Assembly: GCA_002404605.1 (NCBI GenBank)
Contig: DHKA01000015.1
Coordinates: 1 to 14,103 of the forward strand
Direction of reading: 5' to 3'
Source: Clostridiales bacterium UBA4706
GTDB taxonomy: Bacteria > Bacillota > Clostridia > Oscillospirales > Oscillospiraceae
DNA: 14,103 nucleotides
Part shown: piece by piece, positions 1-6,608 of the stretch
Layout of the letters: each line of letters begins with the position of its first letter
How positions within the stretch are numbered: position 1 is the stretch's first letter
Position numbers and translations under genes: made by a program
Notes under the pieces: model-generated
What the model was told of the DNA's origin: nothing
Seen by the model: the letters and a program-made list of their open reading frames with translations, nothing else
The model's database searches: none

Positions 1-1
1 T

Positions 2-116
2 CTCACTTAACTCCGCTCCGTGAGCAGAGTTTTTGCCGACGTACACGCCGCCGGAAAAAATGTTTTGAACTTTATTTACGCCTGCGGGCGCAAACTCTGC
101 GAGGCTTTTTGATATG
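2..116. repeat. Structured intergenic repeat, copy 1
   Basis: This copy matches 2583-2706 in the same orientation. Identical cores are 36-55 against 2624-2643 (20 bases) and 86-103 against 2674-2691 (18 bases). It carries CTCAC/GTGAG (2-6 with 20-24), GCAGAGTTT/AAACTCTGC (24-32 with 92-100) and a hairpin TTTACGCC-tgcg-GGCGCAAA (75-82 with 87-94, one A·C mismatch). It lies just beyond the terminator of the minus-strand importer cassette. It may extend past the left edge of the window. No open reading frame of its own is convincing. Whether it is a mobile MITE-like repeat or a structured RNA cannot be settled from two copies. Confidence 0.75.
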
Positions 117-118
117 CT

Positions 119-146
119 GAAAAGCGCCCCGCGTGTGCGGAGCGCT
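119..146 (-). terminator. Rho-independent terminator of the ABC importer cassette
   Basis: On the minus strand, AGCGCTCCGC pairs with GCGGGGCGCT across an ACAC loop (10 pairs, one of them G-U), followed by TTTT. It starts 17 nt after the stop codon of the second binding-protein gene. The T-tract is short, so termination may be partial. Confidence 0.7.
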
Positions 147-163
147 CTTTCCATAGAGAAAAT

Positions 164-964
164 TTACATATAGTATCCGGACACGATACCGTCGATCACC
201 ACGGCATCGCAGTCCCCGGCGGCGAGCGCCGCAAAGCAGGCGGAAAGATCGTCGTAGTACCAGACCGAGCCGATCTTCGCGTCCATCCCGCTTTCCTTGA
301 GCGCGGCGAGCGCGGTGGCGTCGGTGATGCCGATAACCTTGCCCTTGAGACTGTTCTTGCGCGTATAGCGGCTGTCGCTGCGCACGACGAGTTCGTGCGT
401 ATTGCGAAGCCAGCCGGGGGAGAGGGAGACGGAGCTTGAGCTGCCGGAGAAGGACGCCGCCATCCATGCGCAGTCAATGTTGCCGCTGCCGAGCTCGGCG
501 GCGACGTTGTCGCTGTTGATGACCATGTATTCAAACGTCCATCCAAGCTTTTCCGCCACGAGCTGCGCGAGGTCCGGGATCAGCCCGCCGAACGAGCCGT
601 CGTCGCGGGAGGAGGAGATCGGCGCAATGCCGTCCTGCACGCCGATGCGGAGCTTCCGCCCCGGCTCCGGCTGGGTTTCCAGAAGCAGCAGCGCGCCGGG
701 CAGCGCTTCCATGCAGCTGTAATCCGTGCCGAGATACTGCGCGCTCAGCCGGGAGATCTGCCCATCGGCAGAGAGCTCCTTGAGCGCGGCGGTGAATATA
801 TCGCAGAGCGGGTCGTCCTTGCGGAAAGCGACGCAGAATTCCTCATGGTTGAGCTCCGCGATCATTTTAAACCGAATGGTGTCGCGCGAACCGCAACCCG
901 TCAAAAGCAGAAAGCACAGCGCCGCGCACAGCACGGACGCCAGAAATCTCCGCATCTTCTTCAT
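164..964 (-). CDS. Solute-binding lipoprotein, apparently circularly permuted (SBP_bac_3 family)
   Basis: This is a 266-residue extracytoplasmic lipoprotein. It has a signal peptide, MKKMRRF plus a hydrophobic stretch, and a lipobox LTGC with the lipidated Cys24. The start at 964 is chosen because GGAAGG lies about 9 nt upstream; an upstream TTG would bury that site. Residues 28-82 (HEEFCVAFRKDD, then ALKELSADGQISRLSAQYLG) look like the normal C-terminal end of a family 3 binding protein. Residues 103-266 (KLRIGVQDG, KLGWTFEY, GSGNIDCAW, LKGKVIGI, DAVVIDGIVSGY) look like the normal N-terminal lobe and second lobe, and the protein stops where residues 28-82 would usually follow. The Arg that usually holds the ligand carboxylate is Ser175 here, and the ligand-facing aromatics near 110-118 are absent. 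Asp258 is kept. It is the last gene of the importer cassette and has a plausible promoter of its own. The ligand is unknown, and it may be an accessory or sensor protein and not the main receptor. Confidence 0.85.
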   Translation of the reverse strand: MKKMRRFLASVLCAALCFLLLTGCGSRDTIRFKMIAELNHEEFCVAFRKDDPLCDIFTAALKELSADGQISRLSAQYLGTDYSCMEALPGALLLLETQPEPGRKLRIGVQDGIAPISSSRDDGSFGGLIPDLAQLVAEKLGWTFEYMVINSDNVAAELGSGNIDCAWMAASFSGSSSSVSLSPGWLRNTHELVVRSDSRYTRKNSLKGKVIGITDATALAALKESGMDAKIGSVWYYDDLSACFAALAAGDCDAVVIDGIVSGYYM

Positions 965-1018
965 AAGTTCGATCCTTCCAAACAAAAAATCAGCCCATAT
1001 TATGTAAAGGCGGATTTT

Positions 1019-1047
1019 ATGATAGCGGATTCCGGTGAGAAAATCAA
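1019..1047 (-). promoter_or_regulatory. Predicted promoter of the second binding-protein gene
   Basis: On the minus strand, TTGATT (1042-1047) and TATCAT (1019-1024) are separated by 17 nt. It lies in the 96-nt gap after the ATPase gene, so the distal binding protein could be made independently of the rest of the cassette. Confidence 0.5.
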
Positions 1048-1060
1048 GTCCCGGAGGAAA

Positions 1061-1807
1061 TTACCGTTCCAACCGGCGCAGAAAAGCGCGTGTGCGCTCC
1101 TGCTGCGGCGCGTCGATGACCTGTTCGGGCGTGCCTTCCTCCACGATGCAGCCGCCGTCCATGAATACAACGCGGTCGGCGACCATGCGGGCAAACTGCA
1201 TCTCGTGCGTGACGATCACCATCGTCATCTTCTCTTCGGCAAGCGAGCGAATGACACGCAGCACCTCGCCGGTCAGCTCGGGGTCAAGGGCGCTGGTCGG
1301 CTCGTCAAAGAATAACAACTCCGGCTTCATGCAAAGCGCACGCGCGATCGCCGCGCGCTGCTGCTGCCCGCCGGAGAGATGGCAAGGGTAGGCATCGGCG
1401 CGGTCGGCAAGTCCCATTTTCGCAAGCAGCGCCATGGCCTCTTCGCGTACCTCAGCTGCCGGGCGCTTCTGCACCTGCACAGGCGCGTCCATCACGTTCT
1501 TCAAAAGCGTGAAGTGCGGGAAGAGATTGTAGCTCTGGAATACGAGCCCGAAATACCGGCGGATGTCGTGCAGCTCGGCTTTGGAGGCGTAAACGCCGTC
1601 CTTCGCGGCATATTTTCCCTCATATATGATGTCGCCGCCGTCGGCGGTCTCAAGCAGCGTTGCGCAGCGGAGCAGCGTGGATTTGCCGCTGCCGGACGGG
1701 CCTATGATCGCCGTGACGCTTCCCGCCGGGACGGAGAGGGAGATATCCTCGAGAACGCCCTGCCCGTCAAAGCTCTTGCGGATGTGGCGCAGTTCCAAAA
1801 TGTTCAT
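1061..1807 (-). CDS. Amino-acid ABC transporter ATP-binding protein (GlnQ/HisP type)
   Basis: This 248-residue cytoplasmic ATPase powers the importer. Seen motifs are Walker A GPSGSGKS (36-43), Q-loop Gln91, signature LSGGQQQR (144-151), Walker B LLFFDEP (164-170) and H-loop His201. Length and motifs are normal for the polar amino-acid uptake family. The start at 1807 is supported by AGGAGG about 8 nt upstream; the frame stays open further upstream but that part overlaps the permease gene. The gene begins 13 nt after the permease stop, so the two are almost certainly co-transcribed. Substrate cannot be assigned from the ATPase. Confidence 0.96.
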   Translation of the reverse strand: MNILELRHIRKSFDGQGVLEDISLSVPAGSVTAIIGPSGSGKSTLLRCATLLETADGGDIIYEGKYAAKDGVYASKAELHDIRRYFGLVFQSYNLFPHFTLLKNVMDAPVQVQKRPAAEVREEAMALLAKMGLADRADAYPCHLSGGQQQRAAIARALCMKPELLFFDEPTSALDPELTGEVLRVIRSLAEEKMTMVIVTHEMQFARMVADRVVFMDGGCIVEEGTPEQVIDAPQQERTRAFLRRLER

Positions 1808-1820
1808 GTCCGGCCCTCCT

Positions 1821-2477
1821 TCAGCGGTAGTATGCGAACGCCTTTTCGATCCGCTCCATGGCGAAGGCGACAAGGCTGTTGAATACGAAATAGAACACCG
1901 CGGCTGCGGCAAACGCCAGCATGCCCGGCGAGTTCGGCGCAACAGCGATCTGCTTGGCGCGCGTGAACATCTCCACCGTCCCGATGACCGAGGCGAGAGA
2001 GGTGTCCTTTACGAGCGTGATGACCTCGTTCGTGACGCTCGGCAGCACGCGCTTTACCATCTGCGGGAGAATGATGCGGAAGAACGTCTGGCCCCGTCGG
2101 TAGCCGAGCACCTGCGCCGCTTCGTACTGCCCGGCGCTGATCGATTCGATGCCGCCGCGGTAGATCTCAGCGAAATACGCGGCATAATTGATGACGAACG
2201 CGACGATGACGGCGGCAAAGCGCCAGTTCCGCGGCAGCGTCATGCCGAGCAGAAGACTTGGCCCATAGTACACGACCATGACCTGCAGCATGAGCGGCGT
2301 GCCGCGCATGATGGCGATATATACCTTTGTGAGCCACCGGAGCGGCGAAAAGCGGCTCTTGCGCGCAAAGTAAACGACGAGACCGAGCGGCAGCGAGCCG
2401 AGCAGCGTGAGGAAGAATATGGCGAGCGTTGTGAGGAACGCCTGCGAGAGAGAGACCAGCATGGTTTGAATGCTCAT
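1821..2477 (-). CDS. Amino-acid ABC transporter permease (HisM/GlnP type)
   Basis: This 218-residue inner-membrane protein forms the importer channel, probably as a homodimer because only one permease is encoded. It has several hydrophobic segments (about 13-36, 62-80, 86-104 and 185-207). The EAA loop that docks on the ATPase is at about 119-139 (EAAQVLGYRRGQ, ending FRIILPQ). The MRGTPLMLQ segment near 57-65 is typical of the family. Start at 2477 is supported by AAAGGA about 10 nt upstream. A 285-nt non-coding block separates it from its binding protein, which is unusually long for this kind of cassette. Confidence 0.95.
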   Translation of the reverse strand: MSIQTMLVSLSQAFLTTLAIFFLTLLGSLPLGLVVYFARKSRFSPLRWLTKVYIAIMRGTPLMLQVMVVYYGPSLLLGMTLPRNWRFAAVIVAFVINYAAYFAEIYRGGIESISAGQYEAAQVLGYRRGQTFFRIILPQMVKRVLPSVTNEVITLVKDTSLASVIGTVEMFTRAKQIAVAPNSPGMLAFAAAAVFYFVFNSLVAFAMERIEKAFAYYR

Positions 2478-2506
2478 CGGATCGATCCTTTCCGTAGGAC
2501 AGGTTG

Positions 2507-2738
2507 GCGCGGAGACGCGCTCTCAAACGAGACCCGCTTCGCTGGGGTCTCGTTTGAAAAGGCTGCGGCTTGCCGCAGCGCACTCGCTGCGTTCGCACGT
2601 TTGCGAGCAGAGCGGTATTTTCTCCGACGTACACGCCGCCGGAGAAAAAGATCAAGACTTTATTTGCGCCTGTGGGCGCAAACTCTGCGAGACTTCTTTG
2701 ACAGTCTGCGGCGCGGAGACGCGAAAGCGTCTCCGCGC
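2507..2738. repeat. 232-bp hairpin-rich intergenic block with terminal inverted repeats
   Basis: GCGCGGAGACGC at 2507-2518 is repeated directly at 2711-2722 and inverted at 2727-2738, so the block is bounded by a 12-bp inverted repeat. Inside are three clear hairpins: a 13-bp perfect stem TCAAACGAGACCC (2523-2535 with 2545-2557, loop 9), CTGCGG-cttg-CCGCAG just after it (about 2563-2578), and a 12-bp stem with GAAA loop (2711-2722 with 2727-2738). It also contains copy 2 of the structured repeat. It fills almost the whole gap between the first binding protein and the permease. It may be a MITE-like insertion or an mRNA-processing element that lets the binding protein be made in excess. Confidence 0.65.
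2583..2706. repeat. Structured intergenic repeat, copy 2
   Basis: This is the second copy of the repeat at 2-116. Stems are CTCGC/GCGAG (2583-2587 with 2603-2607), TTTTCTCCG/CGGAGAAAA (2618-2626 with 2640-2648) and TTTGCGCC-tgtg-GGCGCAAA (2663-2670 with 2675-2682). GCAGAG/CTCTGC (2607-2612 with 2683-2688) closes around the last two. The first stem differs from copy 1 by a paired change, A-T to G-C, which hints that the fold is maintained. It lies within the importer transcript between binding protein and permease. Confidence 0.75.
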
Positions 2739-2762
2739 GGGGATGTCATACCGGGGGGAACA

Positions 2763-3617
2763 TCACTTGCAGAGGCAAAGACTGTCGAGAGAAAGTCCCT
2801 TGTCAACATACTTTTCGGCGATACTCATCATCGTACCGTCCTGCGCCATGGCGAGCAGCTGCTCGTTTACGGCGTCGCGCAGTGCCTCGTTGCCGAGATA
2901 GAAGCCGACAGCGTACTGCTCCACGGAGACTGGCTCGGAGAGGACAACGTAGTCGCCCTCGGTGTTGGCGATCTGGTAGTTGCCGACGCCGACATCCACG
3001 ATAACGGCGTCCACCGTGCCCTGCCGCAGTTCCAGGAAGCCGGTGTTATAGTCGGGCAGCTGCACGAGTTCGCCGAAGGAGGCGGTCAGCTCCTCGTTCG
3101 CGGTGAGCGCGTCGAGACCGGAGGAAGCGGACTGCACCATAACGGTCTTTCCGGCAAGATCGGCGAGGGACTCGATGCCGGAGTCGGCGCGGACGATGGC
3201 GACGATGCTGTTATCGATGTAGGCGTCCGACCAGGTGTACTCGTCCTCGCGGCCGGTGCAGGTAAAGCCGTTCCAGATGCAGTTGATATTTCCGGCCTTG
3301 AGCTCGGCGTCCTTTGACGCCCAGTCGATCGCCACGGCTTCATATTCCCAGCCGAGCCGCGCGCAGACTTCCTGCGCGAGCGCGAGATCAAAGCCGTCGT
3401 AGCTGCCGTCCTCGGCAATGTAGCCGAACGGGGGGAACTCGGCGTCAAAGCCGACGATCAGTTTGCCGCCTTCGGCGGCGGGTTCTGCCGTGGTTTCCGC
3501 CGGAGCTTCGGCGGGGGCGGCGGTCGGGTCGGAAGCGGCGGGGGCGCTGTTGCCGCAGCCGGCCAGCGCCGTTACAAGCAGACAAAGAGTAAGCGCGACG
3601 GTAAGAATCTTTTTCAT
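2763..3617 (-). CDS. Amino-acid ABC transporter substrate-binding lipoprotein (SBP_bac_3)
   Basis: This 284-residue lipoprotein captures the solute outside the membrane. It has a signal peptide MKKILTVALTLCLLVTALAGC with lipidated Cys21, then an Ala/Pro/Thr/Glu-rich linker (22-50). The binding domain runs from about 52 to 275. Visible family features are FDAEFPPFGY (57-66), DGFDLALAQEV (74-84), RLGWEYE (87-93), IWNGFTCTGR with the ligand-carboxylate Arg123, and DAVIVD with Asp208. Start at 3617 has AGGAGA about 8 nt upstream. It is first in its cassette and has its own promoter. The motifs suit a polar amino acid, but the exact ligand is not evident. The second binding protein of this cassette is clearly related (for example RLGWEYE against KLGWTFEY). 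Confidence 0.95.
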   Translation of the reverse strand: MKKILTVALTLCLLVTALAGCGNSAPAASDPTAAPAEAPAETTAEPAAEGGKLIVGFDAEFPPFGYIAEDGSYDGFDLALAQEVCARLGWEYEAVAIDWASKDAELKAGNINCIWNGFTCTGREDEYTWSDAYIDNSIVAIVRADSGIESLADLAGKTVMVQSASSGLDALTANEELTASFGELVQLPDYNTGFLELRQGTVDAVIVDVGVGNYQIANTEGDYVVLSEPVSVEQYAVGFYLGNEALRDAVNEQLLAMAQDGTMMSIAEKYVDKGLSLDSLCLCK

Positions 3618-3646
3618 GGTGGTTCTCTCCTGTGGCCGATTTATTA

Positions 3647-3682
3647 TGGTAGTATATTAGCACGCTACCACGCTAAAGTAAA
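3647..3682 (-). promoter_or_regulatory. Promoter of the ABC importer cassette with overlapping inverted repeat
   Basis: On the minus strand, TTTACT (3677-3682) and TAATAT (3654-3659) are 17 nt apart. An inverted repeat TGGTAG-N12-CTACCA (3647-3652 with 3665-3670) spans the -10 element. Its position would let a dimeric regulator block the promoter. The element TAGCGTG also occurs twice in tandem just upstream of the -10. No regulator gene adjoins it, so the controlling protein is unknown. Confidence 0.6.
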
Positions 3683-3688
3683 TGCACA

Positions 3689-3722
3689 GAAAAAACAAAA
3701 AGAGAAGGCGAAAAGCCCTCCC
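3689..3722 (-). terminator. Rho-independent terminator after mnmA
   Basis: On the minus strand, GGGAGGGC (3715-3722) pairs with GCCTTCTC (3702-3709) across a 5-nt loop, with flanking A/T pairs, followed by TTTTTGTTTTTT. It begins 5 nt after the mnmA stop and closes the six-gene operon. It also insulates the importer promoter that follows. Confidence 0.85.
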
Positions 3723-3727
3723 TTTTG

Positions 3728-4726
3728 CTACTTTGCGATAAATCCGCCGCCAAGGAGACGGTCGCCGTCGTAAAATGCGGCGGTCTGACCGGGGGTCGGA
3801 GCGCGCACCGGCGCGTGGAAGCGGACGATCGCTCCGTCTCCGTCCGGCGTCACGGTTCCGACGGGCAGCTCGCGGCGCGAATGGCGGATGCGAACGCCGC
3901 ATACGATCTCACCCTCCGGCGCTGCGAGCCAGTTTACGTCGTGCACGCAAAAGCACTCGCGCCATATGGCGGCGTCGTCGGAAGAGAGACGTACCTCGTT
4001 CGTTTCCGGACAGATATCGGAAACGTATACGCGTTTCCCGAAACCGACGCCGAAGTGACGGCGCTGGCCGACGGTATAGTGATGGATGCCGCGGTGCTTG
4101 CCGACGGCTTTCCCGTCCAGAACGAAATCCCCCGGCGGGGGCGTGACGCCGCGGCGTTCGATCCAAGCGGCATAATCGCCGTCCGGGATGAAGCAGATGT
4201 CCATGCTGTCCGGTTTGTGCGCGACCGGGAGGCCGAGCTCTTCGGCCAGCGAGCGCACCTCGGTTTTTTTATAGGGCGCAAGCGGCAGCAGAAGGGCGTT
4301 CACTTCGTCCGGCGTCAGACGGCAGAGCATATAGCTCTGGTCATTTTCCGGCTTCCCGCGGTAAATGGTGCCGTTTTCCGTTCTGGCGTAATGCCCGGTG
4401 GCAATATACTTTGCCCCGATGCGCCGTGCTTCGTCCAGCAGAGCACGGAACTTGACCGCCGGGTTGCAGAGAATGCAGGGATTCGGCGTCTCGCCGCGGA
4501 GATATGCTTCGGCAAACGGTGCGCAGACGTATTTCTCCATCGTTTCGCGGCTGTCACAGACCGTGAGCGGAACGGAGAGGGAAGCGGCGGCCTCGCGCGC
4601 GGCGTCCGCGCCGGGGAGACCGTTATCAAGATACAGCCCATGGACTTCCAGCCCGGATTCGCGCAGCAGATACGCGGCCACGGCGGAATCCACGCCGCCG
4701 GAGAGACCGAGAACGACCTTATCCAT
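3728..4726 (-). CDS. mnmA: tRNA-specific 2-thiouridylase MnmA
   Basis: This 332-residue cytoplasmic enzyme activates U34 of Lys, Glu and Gln tRNAs with ATP and adds sulfur, giving s2U34. The PP-loop ATP motif SGGVDS lies at 9-14. The two catalytic cysteines are Cys87 (in NPCILCN) and Cys178 (in MDICFIPDG). GHYAR at 111-115 and HHYTVGQRR at 215-223 are also typical. An extra Cys84 makes a CxxC with Cys87, a form discussed in the literature as a possible iron-sulfur ligand set with the third Cys. Length is slightly short for the family. Start at 4726 has AAAGGAG about 8 nt upstream and overlaps the end of mnmG by 8 nt, so translation is probably coupled. It is the last gene of the operon and stops with TAG. 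Confidence 0.97.
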   Translation of the reverse strand: MDKVVLGLSGGVDSAVAAYLLRESGLEVHGLYLDNGLPGADAAREAAASLSVPLTVCDSRETMEKYVCAPFAEAYLRGETPNPCILCNPAVKFRALLDEARRIGAKYIATGHYARTENGTIYRGKPENDQSYMLCRLTPDEVNALLLPLAPYKKTEVRSLAEELGLPVAHKPDSMDICFIPDGDYAAWIERRGVTPPPGDFVLDGKAVGKHRGIHHYTVGQRRHFGVGFGKRVYVSDICPETNEVRLSSDDAAIWRECFCVHDVNWLAAPEGEIVCGVRIRHSRRELPVGTVTPDGDGAIVRFHAPVRAPTPGQTAAFYDGDRLLGGGFIAK

Positions 4727-6608
4727 GGCAGCGCTCCTTTCCGCTCTCGGTGCAGATCATAAGCGCGGTCATATCCGCCGGAGATACGCCGGAAATGCGC
4801 GATGCCTGCCCGAAGCTCACGGGGCGTATGGCGGCGAGTTTCTGCCGCGCCTCGGTGCGAAGTCCCGGAACGGCAGCATAGTCGATATCCTCCGGCAGAG
4901 GGCGATCCTCCATCCGCCGGAAATCCTCCACCTGTTTGAGCTGGCGGCGGATATAGCCTTCATACTTGAGTGTGATGGAGACCTCCTCGCCGATAGCGCG
5001 CGGCAGCGCCGGGCGCTCCGGATCAAACGGCAGAAGGTCAGTGTATTCGATCTGTGGGCGGCGCAGAAGATCGGCGAGCGACGCGCCGGAGACGATCTCT
5101 GCCGTGCCCTTTTCGCGCAGCAGCGCGTTGATCGCCTCGCCGGGGGCGAGATGCGTATGTTCGAGCCGCTGCCGCTCCCTGGCGACGGCAGTGTATTTTT
5201 CCTGCACGGCGGCGAGCCGCTCGTCGGAAATGAGTCCGATCCGGTGGCCGATGTGCGTCAGACGCTCGTCGGCGTTGTCCTGCCGGTGGAGCAGGCGGTA
5301 TTCGCTGCGCGACGTCATAATACGGTACGGTTCCTCGGTGCCCTTGGTGACGAGATCGTCGATGAGCGTGCCGATGTAGCCGTCCGAACGCCGGAGGATC
5401 AAAGGCTCCTCGCCGCGGAGCTTGAGCGCGGCGTTCACGCCCGCAACGAAACCCTGCACGGCGGCTTCCTCGTAGCCGGAGGATCCGTTGAACTGCCCCG
5501 CACCGTACAGCCCGGGGATCTTTTTGCTCTCGAGCGTGGCGCGCAGCTCCGTGGGATCGACGCAGTCGTACTCGATGGCATAGGCGCAGCGCTGCATTTC
5601 GGCGTTTTCCAGCCCCGGGATCGAGCGGACAACGTCGATCTGCACATCCTCCGGCAGGGAGGAGGAGAGACCTTGAATGTACAGCTCCTGTGTATGCAGG
5701 CCCATCGGTTCAATGAAGAGCTGATGGCGCTCCTTGTCCGGGAACGTGACGATCTTCGTCTCGATCGAGGGGCAGTAGCGCGGGCCGGTGCTTTCAATGG
5801 TGCCGTTGAAGAGCGGGCTGCGGTCAAGGTTGGCGCGTATGATCTCGTGCGTGCGCGGATTGGTGTAGGTAAGCCAGCACACGGCGCGGTTTTGCAGCGC
5901 CGCAGCGTCGGTGGAATAGGAAAACGGCTCGATCTCCTCGTCGCCGGGCTGGAGCTGCATTTCGTCAAAGCGGACGCTGCGCGCATTCACGCGCGGCGGC
6001 GTGCCGGTCTTGAACCGGCGGAGACGAAGCCCCATATCGGCCAGGCTTTTTGTAAGCTCCGTCGCCGCGGCGAGCCCGTCCGGACCGGAGGTGCGCACAA
6101 CGTTGCCGACGATCGTCCGTCCGCCGAGATAGGTCCCTGTCGCAACGACGACAGCGCGCACCGCGTATACGGCGCCCGTGTGCGTCGTGACGGAGGAAAC
6201 ATGGCCGTCCGTAAGGCCGATGGAGACGATCTCCGCCTGATGCAGAATGAGATTTTCCTGCCGCTCCAGCGTATCCTTCATGATCTCCTGATAGCGCCGC
6301 CGGTCGGCCTGCACGCGCAGGGAATAGACGGCGGGGCCTTTGCCGCGGTTGAGCATCCGGAACTGGATGCCCGCGGCGTCCGCCGCCTTACCCATCTCGC
6401 CGCCGAGCGCGTCGAGCTCGCGGACGAGGTGGCCCTTGCCCGTGCCGCCGATGGCGGGGTTGCACGGCATGTTGCCGACGCTGTCGAGATTCACCGTGAA
6501 GCACACGGTGCGCAGCCCGAGCCGCGCCGCGGCGAGCGCGGCTTCAATGCCCGCGTGACCGGCGCCGATGACGGCAATATCAAATTTTCCGGCGTCGTAG
6601 GTCTTCAT
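4719..6608 (-). CDS. mnmG: tRNA U34 carboxymethylaminomethyl-modifying enzyme, FAD subunit MnmG (GidA)
   Basis: This 629-residue FAD protein works with the GTPase MnmE to add the cmnm5 group to U34 of certain tRNAs. The Rossmann FAD motif GAGHAG is at 15-20, followed by CNPAIGGTGKGH (49-60). Family signatures are GPRYCPSIETK (275-285) and GAGQFNGSSGYEEAAVQGF (369-387). Cys49 and Cys279 match the functional Cys47 and Cys277 of the E. coli protein. Length is typical. The ATG overlaps the pepD stop in ATGA, indicating translational coupling. MnmE is not encoded in the window, although mnmE and mnmG are neighbours in many Bacillota; here mnmG instead sits next to mnmA, its partner on the same nucleotide. 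Confidence 0.98.
   Translation of the reverse strand: MKTYDAGKFDIAVIGAGHAGIEAALAAARLGLRTVCFTVNLDSVGNMPCNPAIGGTGKGHLVRELDALGGEMGKAADAAGIQFRMLNRGKGPAVYSLRVQADRRRYQEIMKDTLERQENLILHQAEIVSIGLTDGHVSSVTTHTGAVYAVRAVVVATGTYLGGRTIVGNVVRTSGPDGLAAATELTKSLADMGLRLRRFKTGTPPRVNARSVRFDEMQLQPGDEEIEPFSYSTDAAALQNRAVCWLTYTNPRTHEIIRANLDRSPLFNGTIESTGPRYCPSIETKIVTFPDKERHQLFIEPMGLHTQELYIQGLSSSLPEDVQIDVVRSIPGLENAEMQRCAYAIEYDCVDPTELRATLESKKIPGLYGAGQFNGSSGYEEAAVQGFVAGVNAALKLRGEEPLILRRSDGYIGTLIDDLVTKGTEEPYRIMTSRSEYRLLHRQDNADERLTHIGHRIGLISDERLAAVQEKYTAVARERQRLEHTHLAPGEAINALLREKGTAEIVSGASLADLLRRPQIEYTDLLPFDPERPALPRAIGEEVSITLKYEGYIRRQLKQVEDFRRMEDRPLPEDIDYAAVPGLRTEARQKLAAIRPVSFGQASRISGVSPADMTALMICTESGKERCHG

Noticed and set aside
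1808..1942. N-terminal extension of the ATPase gene
   Set aside because: The extension overlaps the permease coding region and lacks family similarity, while the ATG at 1807 has an excellent ribosome binding site.
2523..2557. 13-bp perfect stem as a transcription terminator
   Set aside because: Neither strand has a T-tract after the stem, and it lies within the importer cassette. It is better treated as part of the repeat block.
2167..2655. Minus-strand frame that begins inside the structured repeat (peptide FFSGGVYVGENTALL)
   Set aside because: A similar peptide can be read from the other repeat copy, but this follows from nucleotide identity. Most of the frame overlaps the permease gene out of frame.
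1626..3317. 563-codon open frame on the plus strand
   Set aside because: It is antisense to three importer genes and crosses the hairpin block; no family motif is visible.
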